A stretch of 64,000 nucleotides of DNA from DASSBG01 sp963800395 (GTDB lineage: Bacteria; Pseudomonadota; Gammaproteobacteria; Xanthomonadales; Rhodanobacteraceae), in assembly GCA_963800395.1 (NCBI GenBank), contig CAWDBD010000009.1:31335-95334 (forward strand). The letters run 5' to 3'. Numbering within the stretch: the stretch's first letter is position 1; every line of letters starts with the position of its first letter. The notes under the pieces are model-generated. The model made no database searches and was not told the DNA's origin. It saw only the letters and a program-made list of their open reading frames with translations. Position numbers and translations under genes: made by a program. Shown in pieces: positions 18,585-29,308 of this stretch.

Positions 18585-19840
18585 GTCCGGTCTGGCGGCA
18601 GAGGCACGTGGATGCGCGGGACTCGGGACTCGGGACTCGGGACTCGGTTTTGGTTCGGGACTCGGGACTCGGGACTCGGGGCTCGGTCAAGAGCCGAGCC
18701 TTCGAACTGGAGGCACAGCACGCGACTCTCAGTCAGCCCGCTGGTGTCGGCACGATCCTGTCGGAGACATCTGCGCACGTCAGGTGCGTATCAAATTCCA
18801 ACGAAACCAGCGCTTCTACGAGTCCCGAGTCCCGAGTCCCGAGTCCCGTTCGAGAAACCAGCAACAAGGCACGCTCGTCCAAGGATTCAGCAATCCCGAA
18901 TCCGGAGGCCTTCGGCCGCGTCGCCGTGGTCATGGGTGGCAGCAGTGCCGAGCGTGAGGTGTCGCTGGATTCGGGGCGCAATGTGTTGCAGGCCTTGCAG
19001 TCGCGCGGTGTGGAAGCGCATGCGATCGACGGCATACCGGCATTGCTGGATGCTCTGAGAGCCGGGCACTTCGCGCGCGTATTCAACATCCTGCATGGCG
19101 GTGGCGGTGAGAACGGCCAGTTGCAGGGTGCGCTGGATGCGCTCGGCGTGCCCTATACAGGCTCGGGGATTCTGGGCGCGGCACTTTCGCTGGACAAGAT
19201 TCGCGCCAAGCAGGTGTGGATGAGCATTGGCCTGCCCACCCCGCGCTATGCGGTGCTGCCACGCGGCGGCGACGTGCATGCCGTCGCGCGGGAGGTCGGC
19301 CTGCCGGTAGTCATCAAGCCAGCCTGGGAAGGCTCCAGTGTCGGCGTCACCCGCGTGTTTCGTGACGACCAGCTGGAAGATGCGGCCGCGCTTGCGGCGC
19401 GCCAGCCTGGCGAGCTGCTGGTCGAGCAACTGATCGAGGGCGAGGAGCTCACGGTCAGCATACTCGGCGACCGCGTGCTGCCCTCGATACGCATCGAGGC
19501 GGCCGGGGAATATTACGACTACCACGCCAAATACGAGGCCGAGGATACCCGCTATGTCTGCCCGGGCCTGGATAGTCAGGCCGAGGAGAGCGTGAAGCAG
19601 CTGGCGCGACAGGCATTCGATGCACTGGCCTGTTCCGGCTGGGGCCGCGTCGATGTCATGCGCGATGCCGGCGGCAGGTTCTGGCTGCTGGAGGTCAACA
19701 CGGCGCCGGGCATGACCAGTCATTCGCTGGTGCCGATGGCCGCGGCGGCCGAAGGCATGGATTTTGCCGAACTGTGCATGCGCATTCTTGGCACCAGCAT
19801 GCGCGACGAGCGCAGCCACGCCGAAGGGGGCCGCCCATGA
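18581..19840 (+). CDS. ddl: D-alanine:D-alanine ligase Ddl with repeat-derived N-terminal extension
   Basis: An ATP-grasp ligase producing D-Ala-D-Ala for MurF. The core starts at residue 111 (FGRVAVVMGGSSAEREVSLDSG) and contains HGGGGENGQLQG, VIKPAWEGSSVGVTRV and LEVNTAPGMTSHS, all intact. The first 110 codons, opened by an ATG overlapping the murC stop, have no family counterpart and are mostly heptad repeats (RDSGLGTRDS, SPESRVPSP) plus connecting sequence. The true start may be internal, but no ATG lies close to the core; GTG 18922 and 18928 (core valines) and ATG 18934 fall inside the conserved start, so translation through the repeat is plausible. Confidence 0.9.
   Translation: MSPVWRQRHVDARDSGLGTRDSVLVRDSGLGTRGSVKSRAFELEAQHATLSQPAGVGTILSETSAHVRCVSNSNETSASTSPESRVPSPVRETSNKARSSKDSAIPNPEAFGRVAVVMGGSSAEREVSLDSGRNVLQALQSRGVEAHAIDGIPALLDALRAGHFARVFNILHGGGGENGQLQGALDALGVPYTGSGILGAALSLDKIRAKQVWMSIGLPTPRYAVLPRGGDVHAVAREVGLPVVIKPAWEGSSVGVTRVFRDDQLEDAAALAARQPGELLVEQLIEGEELTVSILGDRVLPSIRIEAAGEYYDYHAKYEAEDTRYVCPGLDSQAEESVKQLARQAFDALACSGWGRVDVMRDAGGRFWLLEVNTAPGMTSHSLVPMAAAAEGMDFAELCMRILGTSMRDERSHAEGGRP
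18617..18848. repeat. Heptad inverted repeat, family 1 (GGGACTC), inside the ddl 5' end
   Basis: Two left arms of four units each (18617-18647 and 18655-18686) are followed by one right arm (18819-18848) of CGAGTCC-type units. The first left arm pairs with the right arm over 30 of 30 bases. The loop is 172 bases from the first arm or about 132 from the second, so alternative hairpins are possible. A degenerate unit (ATCCCGAATCC) lies at about 18893. Confidence 0.9.
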
Positions 19841-20571
19841 GTCGTCGCCTGCACCTGCGCATCCTTGCCTGGACCATCGCCCTGGGACTGCTGGCCCTGC
19901 CGCTGGTGGGCCTGTTCATGGGCTGGTTTGCTGCCTCGCACTGGCCTGTGCGCAGCCTGCGCGTTGATGCCTCGTTCCGCCATGTGACGGCGCAGCAGGT
20001 GCGCGCCATTGCCAAACCGCTGCTGGCCGGCGGTTTCTTCGCGGTCGAGCCGGGGCGCATCCAGAAGGCGGTTGCCGCGCTGCCCTGGGTCGAGCACGTC
20101 GAGGTGCGCAAGCACTGGCCCGATCAGATTCGCATCAGTTTCACCGAGCACCAGGCCTTTGCCCACTGGAACCGCGATGCGCTGATCAACCGTCACGGCA
20201 TCGTTTTCCGAGCACCCGGCGCATCCGAACTGGGCAATCTGCCCGACCTGCAGGGGCCGGCCGGAGATTCGCAGGAGGTCTTGCGCTTCTATCTGGATGC
20301 ACGCAAACGCCTGGCCGCAGTGGGACTGCATGTCAGTGGCCTGACGCTCACCCGCCGCGGCAGCTGGCAGGTGCGCCTGGCCAGCGGCGCGGTGCTTATG
20401 GTCGGCAAGGAGCAGCCCGAGCAACGCCTGCGACGCTTCATTGCCGGCTACGAACAACTGGGCAGTCCGCAGCAGCGGCCGTTCGTCAGTGCCGATCTGC
20501 GCTACAGCAACGGCTTTGCCGTGCGCTGGCTGCCGCCACCCGATACGACTGGAGGGCCACCCCCGGCATGA
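19837..20571 (+). CDS. ftsQ: Cell division protein FtsQ
   Basis: The 244-residue bitopic protein has a basic cytoplasmic tail, one membrane helix (about residues 9-30), a POTRA domain beginning VRSLRVDASFRHVTAQQVRA and a beta domain. It bridges FtsL/FtsB and early divisome proteins. The ATG at 19837 overlaps the ddl stop, and an ATGA overlap joins it to ftsA. Confidence 0.93.
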   Translation: MSRRLHLRILAWTIALGLLALPLVGLFMGWFAASHWPVRSLRVDASFRHVTAQQVRAIAKPLLAGGFFAVEPGRIQKAVAALPWVEHVEVRKHWPDQIRISFTEHQAFAHWNRDALINRHGIVFRAPGASELGNLPDLQGPAGDSQEVLRFYLDARKRLAAVGLHVSGLTLTRRGSWQVRLASGAVLMVGKEQPEQRLRRFIAGYEQLGSPQQRPFVSADLRYSNGFAVRWLPPPDTTGGPPPA

Positions 20572-21803
20572 ACCGCAAAAGTGACAAACAACTGGTTGTC
20601 GGCCTGGATATCGGCACCGCAAAAGTCGTGGCCATTGTCGGCGAGTACGAAGCCGGCGAGCCGGTCGAGGTCATCGGCACCGGCTCGCACGTATCGCGTG
20701 GCCTCAAACGCGGCGTGGTGGTGGACATCGAGGCGACCGTGAACTCGATCCAGCGGGCGGTGGAAGAGGCCGAGCTGATGGTCGGCTGTGACATACGCTC
20801 GGTGTATGCGTCGATTTCCGGCAGCCATCTGGAGACTCGCAACTCGCAGGGCACCGCAGCCATACGTGATGGCGAAGTGACGCGTACCGACATGGAGCAG
20901 GTACTGGCCGCCGCCCGGGCGGTGGCGATCCCAGCCGACCGCCAGGTCTTGTTCACCGAGGCCCAGGAGTACCGCATCGACGGCCAGGAAGGCATTCGCC
21001 GTCCGGTCGGCATGAGCGGCGTGCGCCTGGAAGCCAACGTGCACATGGTCACTGCCGCTGCCAGCGCCGCGCAGAACATCAGCAAGTGCATCCGGCGCTG
21101 CGGGCTCAGTGTTGACGAACTGGTGCCATCGGCACTGGCCTCGGCCCGTGCCGTGCTGACCGAGGACGAACGCGACCTCGGCGTATGCCTGGTCGATATT
21201 GGTGCCGGCACGACCGACATCGCCATCTACGCCCAGGGCGCGATCCGGTTCACCCGCTCGCTGCCGCTGGGCGGTGACCTGGTCACCAGCGACATCGCCT
21301 ACGGCGTGCACACCCCGACCATGCACGCCGAGGAACTGAAGGTGAAGTATGCCTGTGCGCTGGCTCAGCTGGCCCACAGCGAGGAGACCGTGCAGGTACC
21401 CAGCGTCGGAGATCGCGAATCGCGTCGGTGGGCACGCCAGGAGCTGGCCCAGGTGGTACAGGCGCGCTACGAGGAAATTTTCGAGGAGGTCCAGCGCGAA
21501 CTGCAGCGCTCGGGCTACGAGTCGCTGGTGGCGGCTGGCGTGGTGCTCACTGGCGGCGCATCGCGGATGGAAGGCGCGCAGCCCCTGGCCGAGGAGATAT
21601 TTCACAAGATGGTCCGGGTGGGCACACCGCAGCATGTCGGTGGCATGGTCGATGTGGTCTCGGGCGAACAGCACGCGACCAGTGTCGGCTTGCTGCTGCA
21701 TGGCGCAAGCAAGGGCGGCATGCAGGCTACGCCGGGCGCCATGGCCGGTGGTTTCGGCAACGCGTTGGGCCGCATGCGCGGCTGGATCGAGAGGAATTTC
21801 TGA
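20568..21803 (+). CDS. ftsA: Cell division protein FtsA
   Basis: The 411-residue actin-like ATPase tethers FtsZ to the membrane. It begins VVGLDIGTAKVVAIVGE, has the phosphate-2 loop VDIGAGTTDIAIY and the adenosine loop VVLTGGASRMEG, and ends in the amphipathic membrane-targeting helix GRMRGWIERNF. Complete and of normal length. Confidence 0.96.
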   Translation: MNRKSDKQLVVGLDIGTAKVVAIVGEYEAGEPVEVIGTGSHVSRGLKRGVVVDIEATVNSIQRAVEEAELMVGCDIRSVYASISGSHLETRNSQGTAAIRDGEVTRTDMEQVLAAARAVAIPADRQVLFTEAQEYRIDGQEGIRRPVGMSGVRLEANVHMVTAAASAAQNISKCIRRCGLSVDELVPSALASARAVLTEDERDLGVCLVDIGAGTTDIAIYAQGAIRFTRSLPLGGDLVTSDIAYGVHTPTMHAEELKVKYACALAQLAHSEETVQVPSVGDRESRRWARQELAQVVQARYEEIFEEVQRELQRSGYESLVAAGVVLTGGASRMEGAQPLAEEIFHKMVRVGTPQHVGGMVDVVSGEQHATSVGLLLHGASKGGMQATPGAMAGGFGNALGRMRGWIERNF

Positions 21804-21943
21804 TGATGGGCTCGCACCGTCATCACAAATGCTGCCCCGGGCAGCACGGCGACCCACACCGGTCGTCAGATCCCGGGTTGGCGGTGCGAAATGCACCGGC
21901 AAAAACCATTACACGTTGAATTGTTTTAACGGAGGATTCCGAA

Positions 21944-23146
21944 ATGTTTGAACTAGTCGAACAAAATTCACCCAATGCGGTAATCAAGGTATTCGGCGTG
22001 GGCGGTGGCGGCGGCAACGCCGTGGCGCACATGGTCAAGTCACAGATAGAGGGCGTGGAATTCATCTGCGCCAATACCGATGCGCAGGCCATGAAGAGCA
22101 GTGGCGCCAAGACGCTGCTGCAACTCGGTGCCAACGTAACCAAGGGCCTGGGCGCAGGCGCCAATCCGGAAGTCGGCCGTCAGGCGGCGCTGGAGGATCG
22201 TGAGCGCATCGAGGAAATGCTGGAGGGTACCGACATGGTGTTCATTACCGCCGGCATGGGCGGTGGCACCGGCACCGGCGCAGCGCCGGTGGTGGCGCAA
22301 CTGGCGAAGGAAAAGGGCATTCTCACGGTGGCCGTGGTCACCAAGCCGTTCCCGTTCGAAGGACGTCGCCGCATGCAGGTGGCATTGAAAGGCATCGACG
22401 ACCTGCAACAGCACGTCGATTCGCTGATCACCGTGCCCAACGAGAAGCTGCTGACCGTGCTCGGCCGCGAAGTCACCCTGCTGTCGGCATTCAAGGCCGC
22501 CAACGAGGTGCTGCAGGGCGCGGTGCAGGGCATTGCCGACCTCATCACCAGCCCCGGCCTGATCAATGTCGACTTTGCCGATGTGCGCACCGTGATGAGC
22601 GAGATGGGCATGGCGATGATGGGATCGGGCAGCGCCAACGGCGATGACCGCGCCCAGGCCGCGGCCGAGGCGGCGATCAACAACCCGCTGCTGGAGGACG
22701 TGGACCTGGCCGGCGCCTGCGGCATCCTGGTCAATGTCACCGCAGGCCCCAACCTGACCATGCGCGAGTTCGACGAGATCGGGCGTGTCGTGCATGACTT
22801 CGCCAGCGAGGACGCCACCGTGGTCATGGGCACATCCATGGACCCCGAGCTCAAGGACGATGTACGCGTGACTGTGGTGGCCACCGGGCTCAACCGCGGC
22901 AGCATGCAGCACAGTACGCGCCAGCCCGAACGGGTGGCACGCCCCAAGCTGGTCGCGCGCACGGGTACCGACGATCATGCAGTACCGATGGAATCGGAGA
23001 GCCGTGTGGCCCGGCGTGCACCAACACCGGGCTCGAGGCCGGTGCGCCAGGTGGCAAAGGAGACCGATAACGAAAAGGCGGCGCCCAGCACCAGCGCACC
23101 CGACTATCTGGACATCCCCTCGTTCCTGCGCAGGCAGGCTGACTGA
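21944..23146 (+). CDS. ftsZ: Cell division protein FtsZ
   Basis: The 400-residue tubulin-like GTPase forms the Z ring. It shows GVGGGGGNAVAHM, the tubulin signature GGGTGTGAAPVV and the T7 loop NVDFADVRTVM. A variable linker is followed by the conserved C-terminal peptide DYLDIPSFLRRQ, which binds FtsA and ZipA. A strong Shine-Dalgarno GGAGG (21932-21936) precedes the ATG. The 140-bp gap after ftsA may carry an ftsZ promoter. Confidence 0.97.
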   Translation: MFELVEQNSPNAVIKVFGVGGGGGNAVAHMVKSQIEGVEFICANTDAQAMKSSGAKTLLQLGANVTKGLGAGANPEVGRQAALEDRERIEEMLEGTDMVFITAGMGGGTGTGAAPVVAQLAKEKGILTVAVVTKPFPFEGRRRMQVALKGIDDLQQHVDSLITVPNEKLLTVLGREVTLLSAFKAANEVLQGAVQGIADLITSPGLINVDFADVRTVMSEMGMAMMGSGSANGDDRAQAAAEAAINNPLLEDVDLAGACGILVNVTAGPNLTMREFDEIGRVVHDFASEDATVVMGTSMDPELKDDVRVTVVATGLNRGSMQHSTRQPERVARPKLVARTGTDDHAVPMESESRVARRAPTPGSRPVRQVAKETDNEKAAPSTSAPDYLDIPSFLRRQAD

Positions 23147-23184
23147 CAGCGGCAGCGAGTGACGGTCTGCGGGTTCTCCACCGG

Positions 23185-23208
23185 CCGGCATCGGGTGTGC
23201 GATGCCGG
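23185..23208 (+). terminator. Hairpin between ftsZ and lpxC
   Basis: CCGGCATCG (23185-23193) and CGATGCCGG (23200-23208) form a perfect 9-bp stem with a 6-base loop. No T tract follows, so it may attenuate or protect the ftsZ mRNA rather than terminate. Confidence 0.45.
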
Positions 23209-23251
23209 GCGGATTTGCCGACCGTGAAGCACTTCATGGGTGCTGGCCAAT

Positions 23252-23279
23252 TTGTTGGAAATTTGCAACAATGTTGTAT
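23252..23279 (+). promoter_or_regulatory. Candidate lpxC promoter
   Basis: TTGTTG (23252-23257), a 16-bp spacer and TTGTAT (23274-23279) lie about 85 bp before lpxC in a locally AT-rich stretch. The -35 is part of a palindrome with CAACAA (23266-23271). Confidence 0.4.
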
Positions 23280-23362
23280 GCGTGTCGCTTCGCCACTTTT
23301 CTGCACGGTTTTAACGTGCTAGCATTCGCGGCGCCTCATGCTCCTGCGCTTCAGGAAACAAA

Positions 23363-24274
23363 ATGATCAAACAGCGTACGCTGAAGAATGTCATTCGCGC
23401 GACGGGCGTCGGCATTCACACAGGGGAAAAAGTGTACATGACGTTGCGACCGGCACCGGTCGACAGCGGTATCGTGTTTCGCCGGGTGGATCTGGATCCG
23501 CCGCAGGAAATCGTGGCGCACGCCGAAAACGTCGGCGATACGAGCCTGTCCAGCACCCTGGTCAAGGACGGTGTGCGCATCGCCACCGTCGAGCACCTGT
23601 TGTCGGCCATGGCCGGTCTGGGCATAGACAATGCCTGCATCGACCTCTCCGCCAGCGAAGTGCCGATCATGGACGGCAGTGCCGGCCCCTTCGTGTTTTT
23701 GCTGCAGTCTGCCGGCATCGCCGAGCAGGACGCAGCCAAGCGCTTCATTCGGATCAAAAAGCCCGTCCTGGTCGAGGAAGACGACAAGTGGGCGCGGTTC
23801 GAGCCGTTCGACGGCTTCAAGGTCGGTTTTTCCATCGATTTCAAGCACCCGATTTTCACGCGCCGCTCCTCGAGTTCGGAGATTGACTTTTCCACCACCT
23901 CCTTCGTCAAGGAAGTGAGCCGGGCGCGAACCTTCGGCTTCATGCGCGACATCGAGATGCTGCGCGAGCAGAATCTGGTCCTCGGCGGCTCCATGGACAA
24001 CGCCATCGTGCTGGATGACTACCGGGTGCTCAACGAGGACGGATTGCGTTATGAAGACGAGTTCGTCAAGCACAAGATCCTGGACGCCATCGGTGATCTG
24101 TACCTTCTGGGTCACAGCCTGATCGGTGCGTTCTATGGCCACAAGTCCGGCCATTCACTGAACAATCGCCTGCTGCGCAAGGTGCTGGCGGACGCCAACG
24201 CCTGGGAAGAGGTCGTGTTCTCCGATCCGGCCGATGCGCCGATTTCCTACGCCCATCCGGCTCAGGCTGTATAG
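23363..24274 (+). CDS. lpxC: UDP-3-O-acyl-N-acetylglucosamine deacetylase LpxC
   Basis: The 303-residue zinc deacetylase performs the committed step of lipid A synthesis. Zinc ligands are visible in VEHLLSAMAGLG and KHKILDAIGDLYLLG (the HKxxDxxGD signature). It closes the dcw cluster, as in most gammaproteobacteria. A 7-bp hairpin directly follows the stop. Confidence 0.97.
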   Translation: MIKQRTLKNVIRATGVGIHTGEKVYMTLRPAPVDSGIVFRRVDLDPPQEIVAHAENVGDTSLSSTLVKDGVRIATVEHLLSAMAGLGIDNACIDLSASEVPIMDGSAGPFVFLLQSAGIAEQDAAKRFIRIKKPVLVEEDDKWARFEPFDGFKVGFSIDFKHPIFTRRSSSSEIDFSTTSFVKEVSRARTFGFMRDIEMLREQNLVLGGSMDNAIVLDDYRVLNEDGLRYEDEFVKHKILDAIGDLYLLGHSLIGAFYGHKSGHSLNNRLLRKVLADANAWEEVVFSDPADAPISYAHPAQAV

Positions 24275-24291
24275 TAATATCCGAATATTAC
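24274..24291 (+). terminator. AT-rich hairpin at the lpxC stop
   Basis: GTAATAT (24274-24280) and ATATTAC (24285-24291) form a perfect stem with loop CCGA, starting in the stop codon. It sits between convergent lpxC and dciA. It is not GC-rich and has no T tract. Confidence 0.35.
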
Positions 24292-24311
24292 GGCTTGGTT
24301 GCTTCTGGCAA

Positions 24312-24803
24312 TCAGTCGGGAGAGTTGTCGGCAAGGGAGGCCAGCGACAGGAACTGGGCCCGCAAATCGGGGTCTGAAGTGGACGCCGCTACCGAACGCA
24401 AGTGATCGGCAGCGGATGCAGTGAGGGGTTTCCTGACTGGCGTCGTACGGGGAGTGCGATCCGGTTGAACCACTTTCACATGAATGGATCGAACCTGCTG
24501 GCCGAGCGTTAGCAGGGTCTGGCGAAGCTGTTTGTCTTGAAGCCGCGCACGCGCGGCCCAGGCCGAGCTTTTCGCCAGAAGAACTGCCCGGTCGGGATGG
24601 ATATCGGCCAGAACGATGTGTCCGGTCATGGCCGGGGGCAGCAATTCCTGGAACTGACGGTTCAACTCAGCAAGCTGCGCCGCGCGAGCGCCCACGGGCA
24701 GGTCGCGCAGGCAGTCGACAATCGGCACAGGCTGGTCACAGCCACTGCGGTTTTGCTTTTTTGGGTCGGCAGTCAAACCATCGAATCCGGATCGCCAATA
24801 CAT
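24312..24803 (-). CDS. dciA: DciA-like DUF721 protein (replicative helicase loader family)
   Basis: About 163 residues. The segment from VPIVDCLRDLPVGARAAQ through the basic WAARARLQDKQLRQTL resembles the DUF721/DciA domain, which loads DnaB helicase in bacteria lacking DnaC. The position between lpxC and the M23 peptidase before secA is the usual one in Lysobacterales. The start is uncertain: the ATG at 24803 overlaps the ATG of the divergent peptidase gene in a CATG, and the open frame extends still further back. Function comes from the family and context only. Confidence 0.75.
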   Translation of the reverse strand: MYWRSGFDGLTADPKKQNRSGCDQPVPIVDCLRDLPVGARAAQLAELNRQFQELLPPAMTGHIVLADIHPDRAVLLAKSSAWAARARLQDKQLRQTLLTLGQQVRSIHVKVVQPDRTPRTTPVRKPLTASAADHLRSVAASTSDPDLRAQFLSLASLADNSPD

Positions 24804-25737
24804 GAACATCATACTCGTACCGCGTCGACAGAAAGCACCAATCAGCCTCGATCTGTCAAAACCACGTGCCGCGCTCACCCTGGCGGGTATCGCCACGCTG
24901 GTGGTTGGCATCTGCGCCGCACTGGGTGCCGCCCTGGCGCTGTTTCTGGCCAGCCCCACCGACGCGGCGATGGCGCAACTGGGCAAATTGCGTGTGCAAC
25001 TGCATACCCAAAGCAGCCAGTTGGCTGCGGTCCAATCCGACGCCCAGCGCCAAGTCAATGCGCTGGCCCTGAAGCTGGGTGAGCTGGAAGCCCAGTCACT
25101 TCGCATCAACGCCCTGGGCGAGCGCCTGACCAAGCTGGGCAAGCTCGACGATGGCGAATTCAATTTTGACCAGGATCCGGCCGTTGGCGGCCCTGAGGAA
25201 AGCGACGGCGGTGCCTACATGCTGCCAGGCAGCCTGGATGCCGGCATTCGCGATCTGGGCAAGCGATTCGATAGCCAGCAACAGCAGCTTCAAGTGCTGC
25301 AGGATCTGCTGATCGATCACAAGGTGGCGTCCAATCAGCGCCCCACCGGCATGCCCGTCAACACCGGCTACATATCCTCGTATTACGGCAAGCGGATCGA
25401 TCCTTTCGACGGTCACACCGCCTTCCACCGTGGCCTCGATTTTGCGGCAAACCGCGGGACCCCGGTGCATACGGTGGCCGAGGGTGTGGTCACCTTTGCC
25501 GGCGTGCGCAGCGGATACGGCAACGTGGTCGAGATCGACCACGGCAACGGATACGCGACCCGCTACGCGCACAACAGCAAGATTCTTGTTCATGTCGGCC
25601 AGCGTGTCCGGGTTGGCCAGGAAATTGCCGTAGTCGGCTCCACCGGTCGTTCCACCGGGCCGCACTCGCATTTCGAGGTCTGGTATCACGGTCGCTCGGT
25701 GAATCCGCTCGCCTATGTACGTAGCCACCGCGGCTGA
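24802..25737 (+). CDS. M23 (LytM-type) peptidoglycan endopeptidase, membrane anchored
   Basis: The 311-residue protein has a short cytoplasmic tail, one membrane helix (about residues 28-50), a coiled-coil stretch (about 55-110) and a C-terminal LytM domain. Zinc motifs are present: HRGLDFA (HxxxD) and HSHFEVW (HxH). It probably cleaves peptidoglycan crosslinks in the periplasm or regulates an amidase. Divergent from dciA and upstream of secA. No cognate amidase is visible. Confidence 0.9.
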   Translation: MNIILVPRRQKAPISLDLSKPRAALTLAGIATLVVGICAALGAALALFLASPTDAAMAQLGKLRVQLHTQSSQLAAVQSDAQRQVNALALKLGELEAQSLRINALGERLTKLGKLDDGEFNFDQDPAVGGPEESDGGAYMLPGSLDAGIRDLGKRFDSQQQQLQVLQDLLIDHKVASNQRPTGMPVNTGYISSYYGKRIDPFDGHTAFHRGLDFAANRGTPVHTVAEGVVTFAGVRSGYGNVVEIDHGNGYATRYAHNSKILVHVGQRVRVGQEIAVVGSTGRSTGPHSHFEVWYHGRSVNPLAYVRSHRG

Positions 25738-25836
25738 TTATTGCTGCAACGGACGCCGCACGACACGAACTGCGGACTTTCTGGACGTCATGCCACCTGC
25801 TCATGGTTAATCAGAGGGTCCCTGGTGTCGCCCGCA

Positions 25837-25922
25837 AGCGGGAAGCGGTGAGCGGTGAGCAGAGGCCGCAAGATCGCGGTCTTTTCGTCCGCTCACGGCT
25901 CACGGCTTGCCGCTCACGGACC
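25837..25922. repeat. Heptad inverted repeat, family 3 (GTGAGCG), upstream of secA
   Basis: The left arm (about 25837-25862) has units GGAAGCG, GTGAGCG, GTGAGCA; the right arm (about 25887-25922) reads on the minus strand as GTGAGCG, GCAAGCC, GTGAGCC, GTGAGCG. The loop is about 25 bases. The rest of the 314-bp gap before secA holds CCCCTT/AAGGGG (25930-25943) and ACAATC/GATTGT (25979-25994) hairpins. Confidence 0.8.
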
Positions 25923-26051
25923 ATGGCCTCCCCTTGAAAGGGGCCCTCATCGCCACCACGCTTTGCCCATGGTCGGCAACAATCGTATGATTGTCGGCTT
26001 GCCGTCGTGCCTGCGCGTCGGTTTTTCCCATTCCCAAACAAGATCATTCAG

Positions 26052-28781
<2,730 letters not shown>

Positions 28782-28785
<4 letters not shown>

Positions 28786-28948
28786 GAGCCTGGGCAGTAG
28801 AAACACAAGCGGCTGCGGCTCGTGGTTTTGGCCAGCTTTTCCGCTCGTTTTCGTTAAATAGCTACGGCTATTCGCCTCAAATGATCGAAAAACCTGCCTC
28901 AAAACCACTTTGCCTCGCTCACTTGGTTCCTACCGCCCAGGCTCCTAG
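28782..28948. repeat. 167-bp nested palindromic element at the secA 3' end
   Basis: The outer arms 28782-28800 (CTAGGAGCCTGGGC...) and 28930-28948 match as an inverted repeat at 18 of 19 positions. A middle stem pairs GTGGTTTTG (28822-28830) with CAAAACCAC (28900-28908), and an inner stem pairs AATAGC (28857-28862) with GCTATT (28867-28872). The secA stop codon TAG is part of the left arm. It encodes no protein and looks like a non-autonomous mobile element or a conserved structured RNA. Confidence 0.8.
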
Positions 28949-28994
28949 CCAGCACTATTCACCAACCTTCTGCTGCGCCGGCCCAATGACACAC

Positions 28995-29077
28995 CCGGCG
29001 CGGCTTTCGCTCGGTCGCAGCGCTCGACGGAGTGTCGGCTACGCCTGCGCACTGCTCGGTCGCGAAAGCCACGCCGG
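28995..29077. repeat. Second inverted repeat in the secA-GGDEF gap
   Basis: CCGGCGCGGCTTTCGC (28995-29010) and GCGAAAGCCACGCCGG (29062-29077) are inverted copies with one mismatch. The remainder of the 523-bp gap (28786-29308), after the 167-bp element, contains further short GC palindromes but no supported gene. Confidence 0.65.
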
Positions 29078-29308
29078 ACATGCCCTTGAACCGGCTCGCG
29101 ACGAACGCTGATGAATAATGCGGGCTTGGGCCTTTGCGGCCGCCAAGCTGCCCCGGCCGGCCGTTGGCCAGGGTGCTGGTTCAATCGTGTGCTACGGCAG
29201 GCAGAACCAGCAGGCGTGACTGCTGACCCCGGTGGCTAGCGGCTCTGCAGACAACGCCCGGGTTGCTCCGGGCCAATGAGCGCTCTCGCGCGTCTGCCCA
29301 GGTACAGA

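Noticed and set aside
25738..26051. secM-like arrest peptide upstream of secA
   Set aside because: No ORF with an arrest motif; the gap holds heptad repeats and small hairpins.
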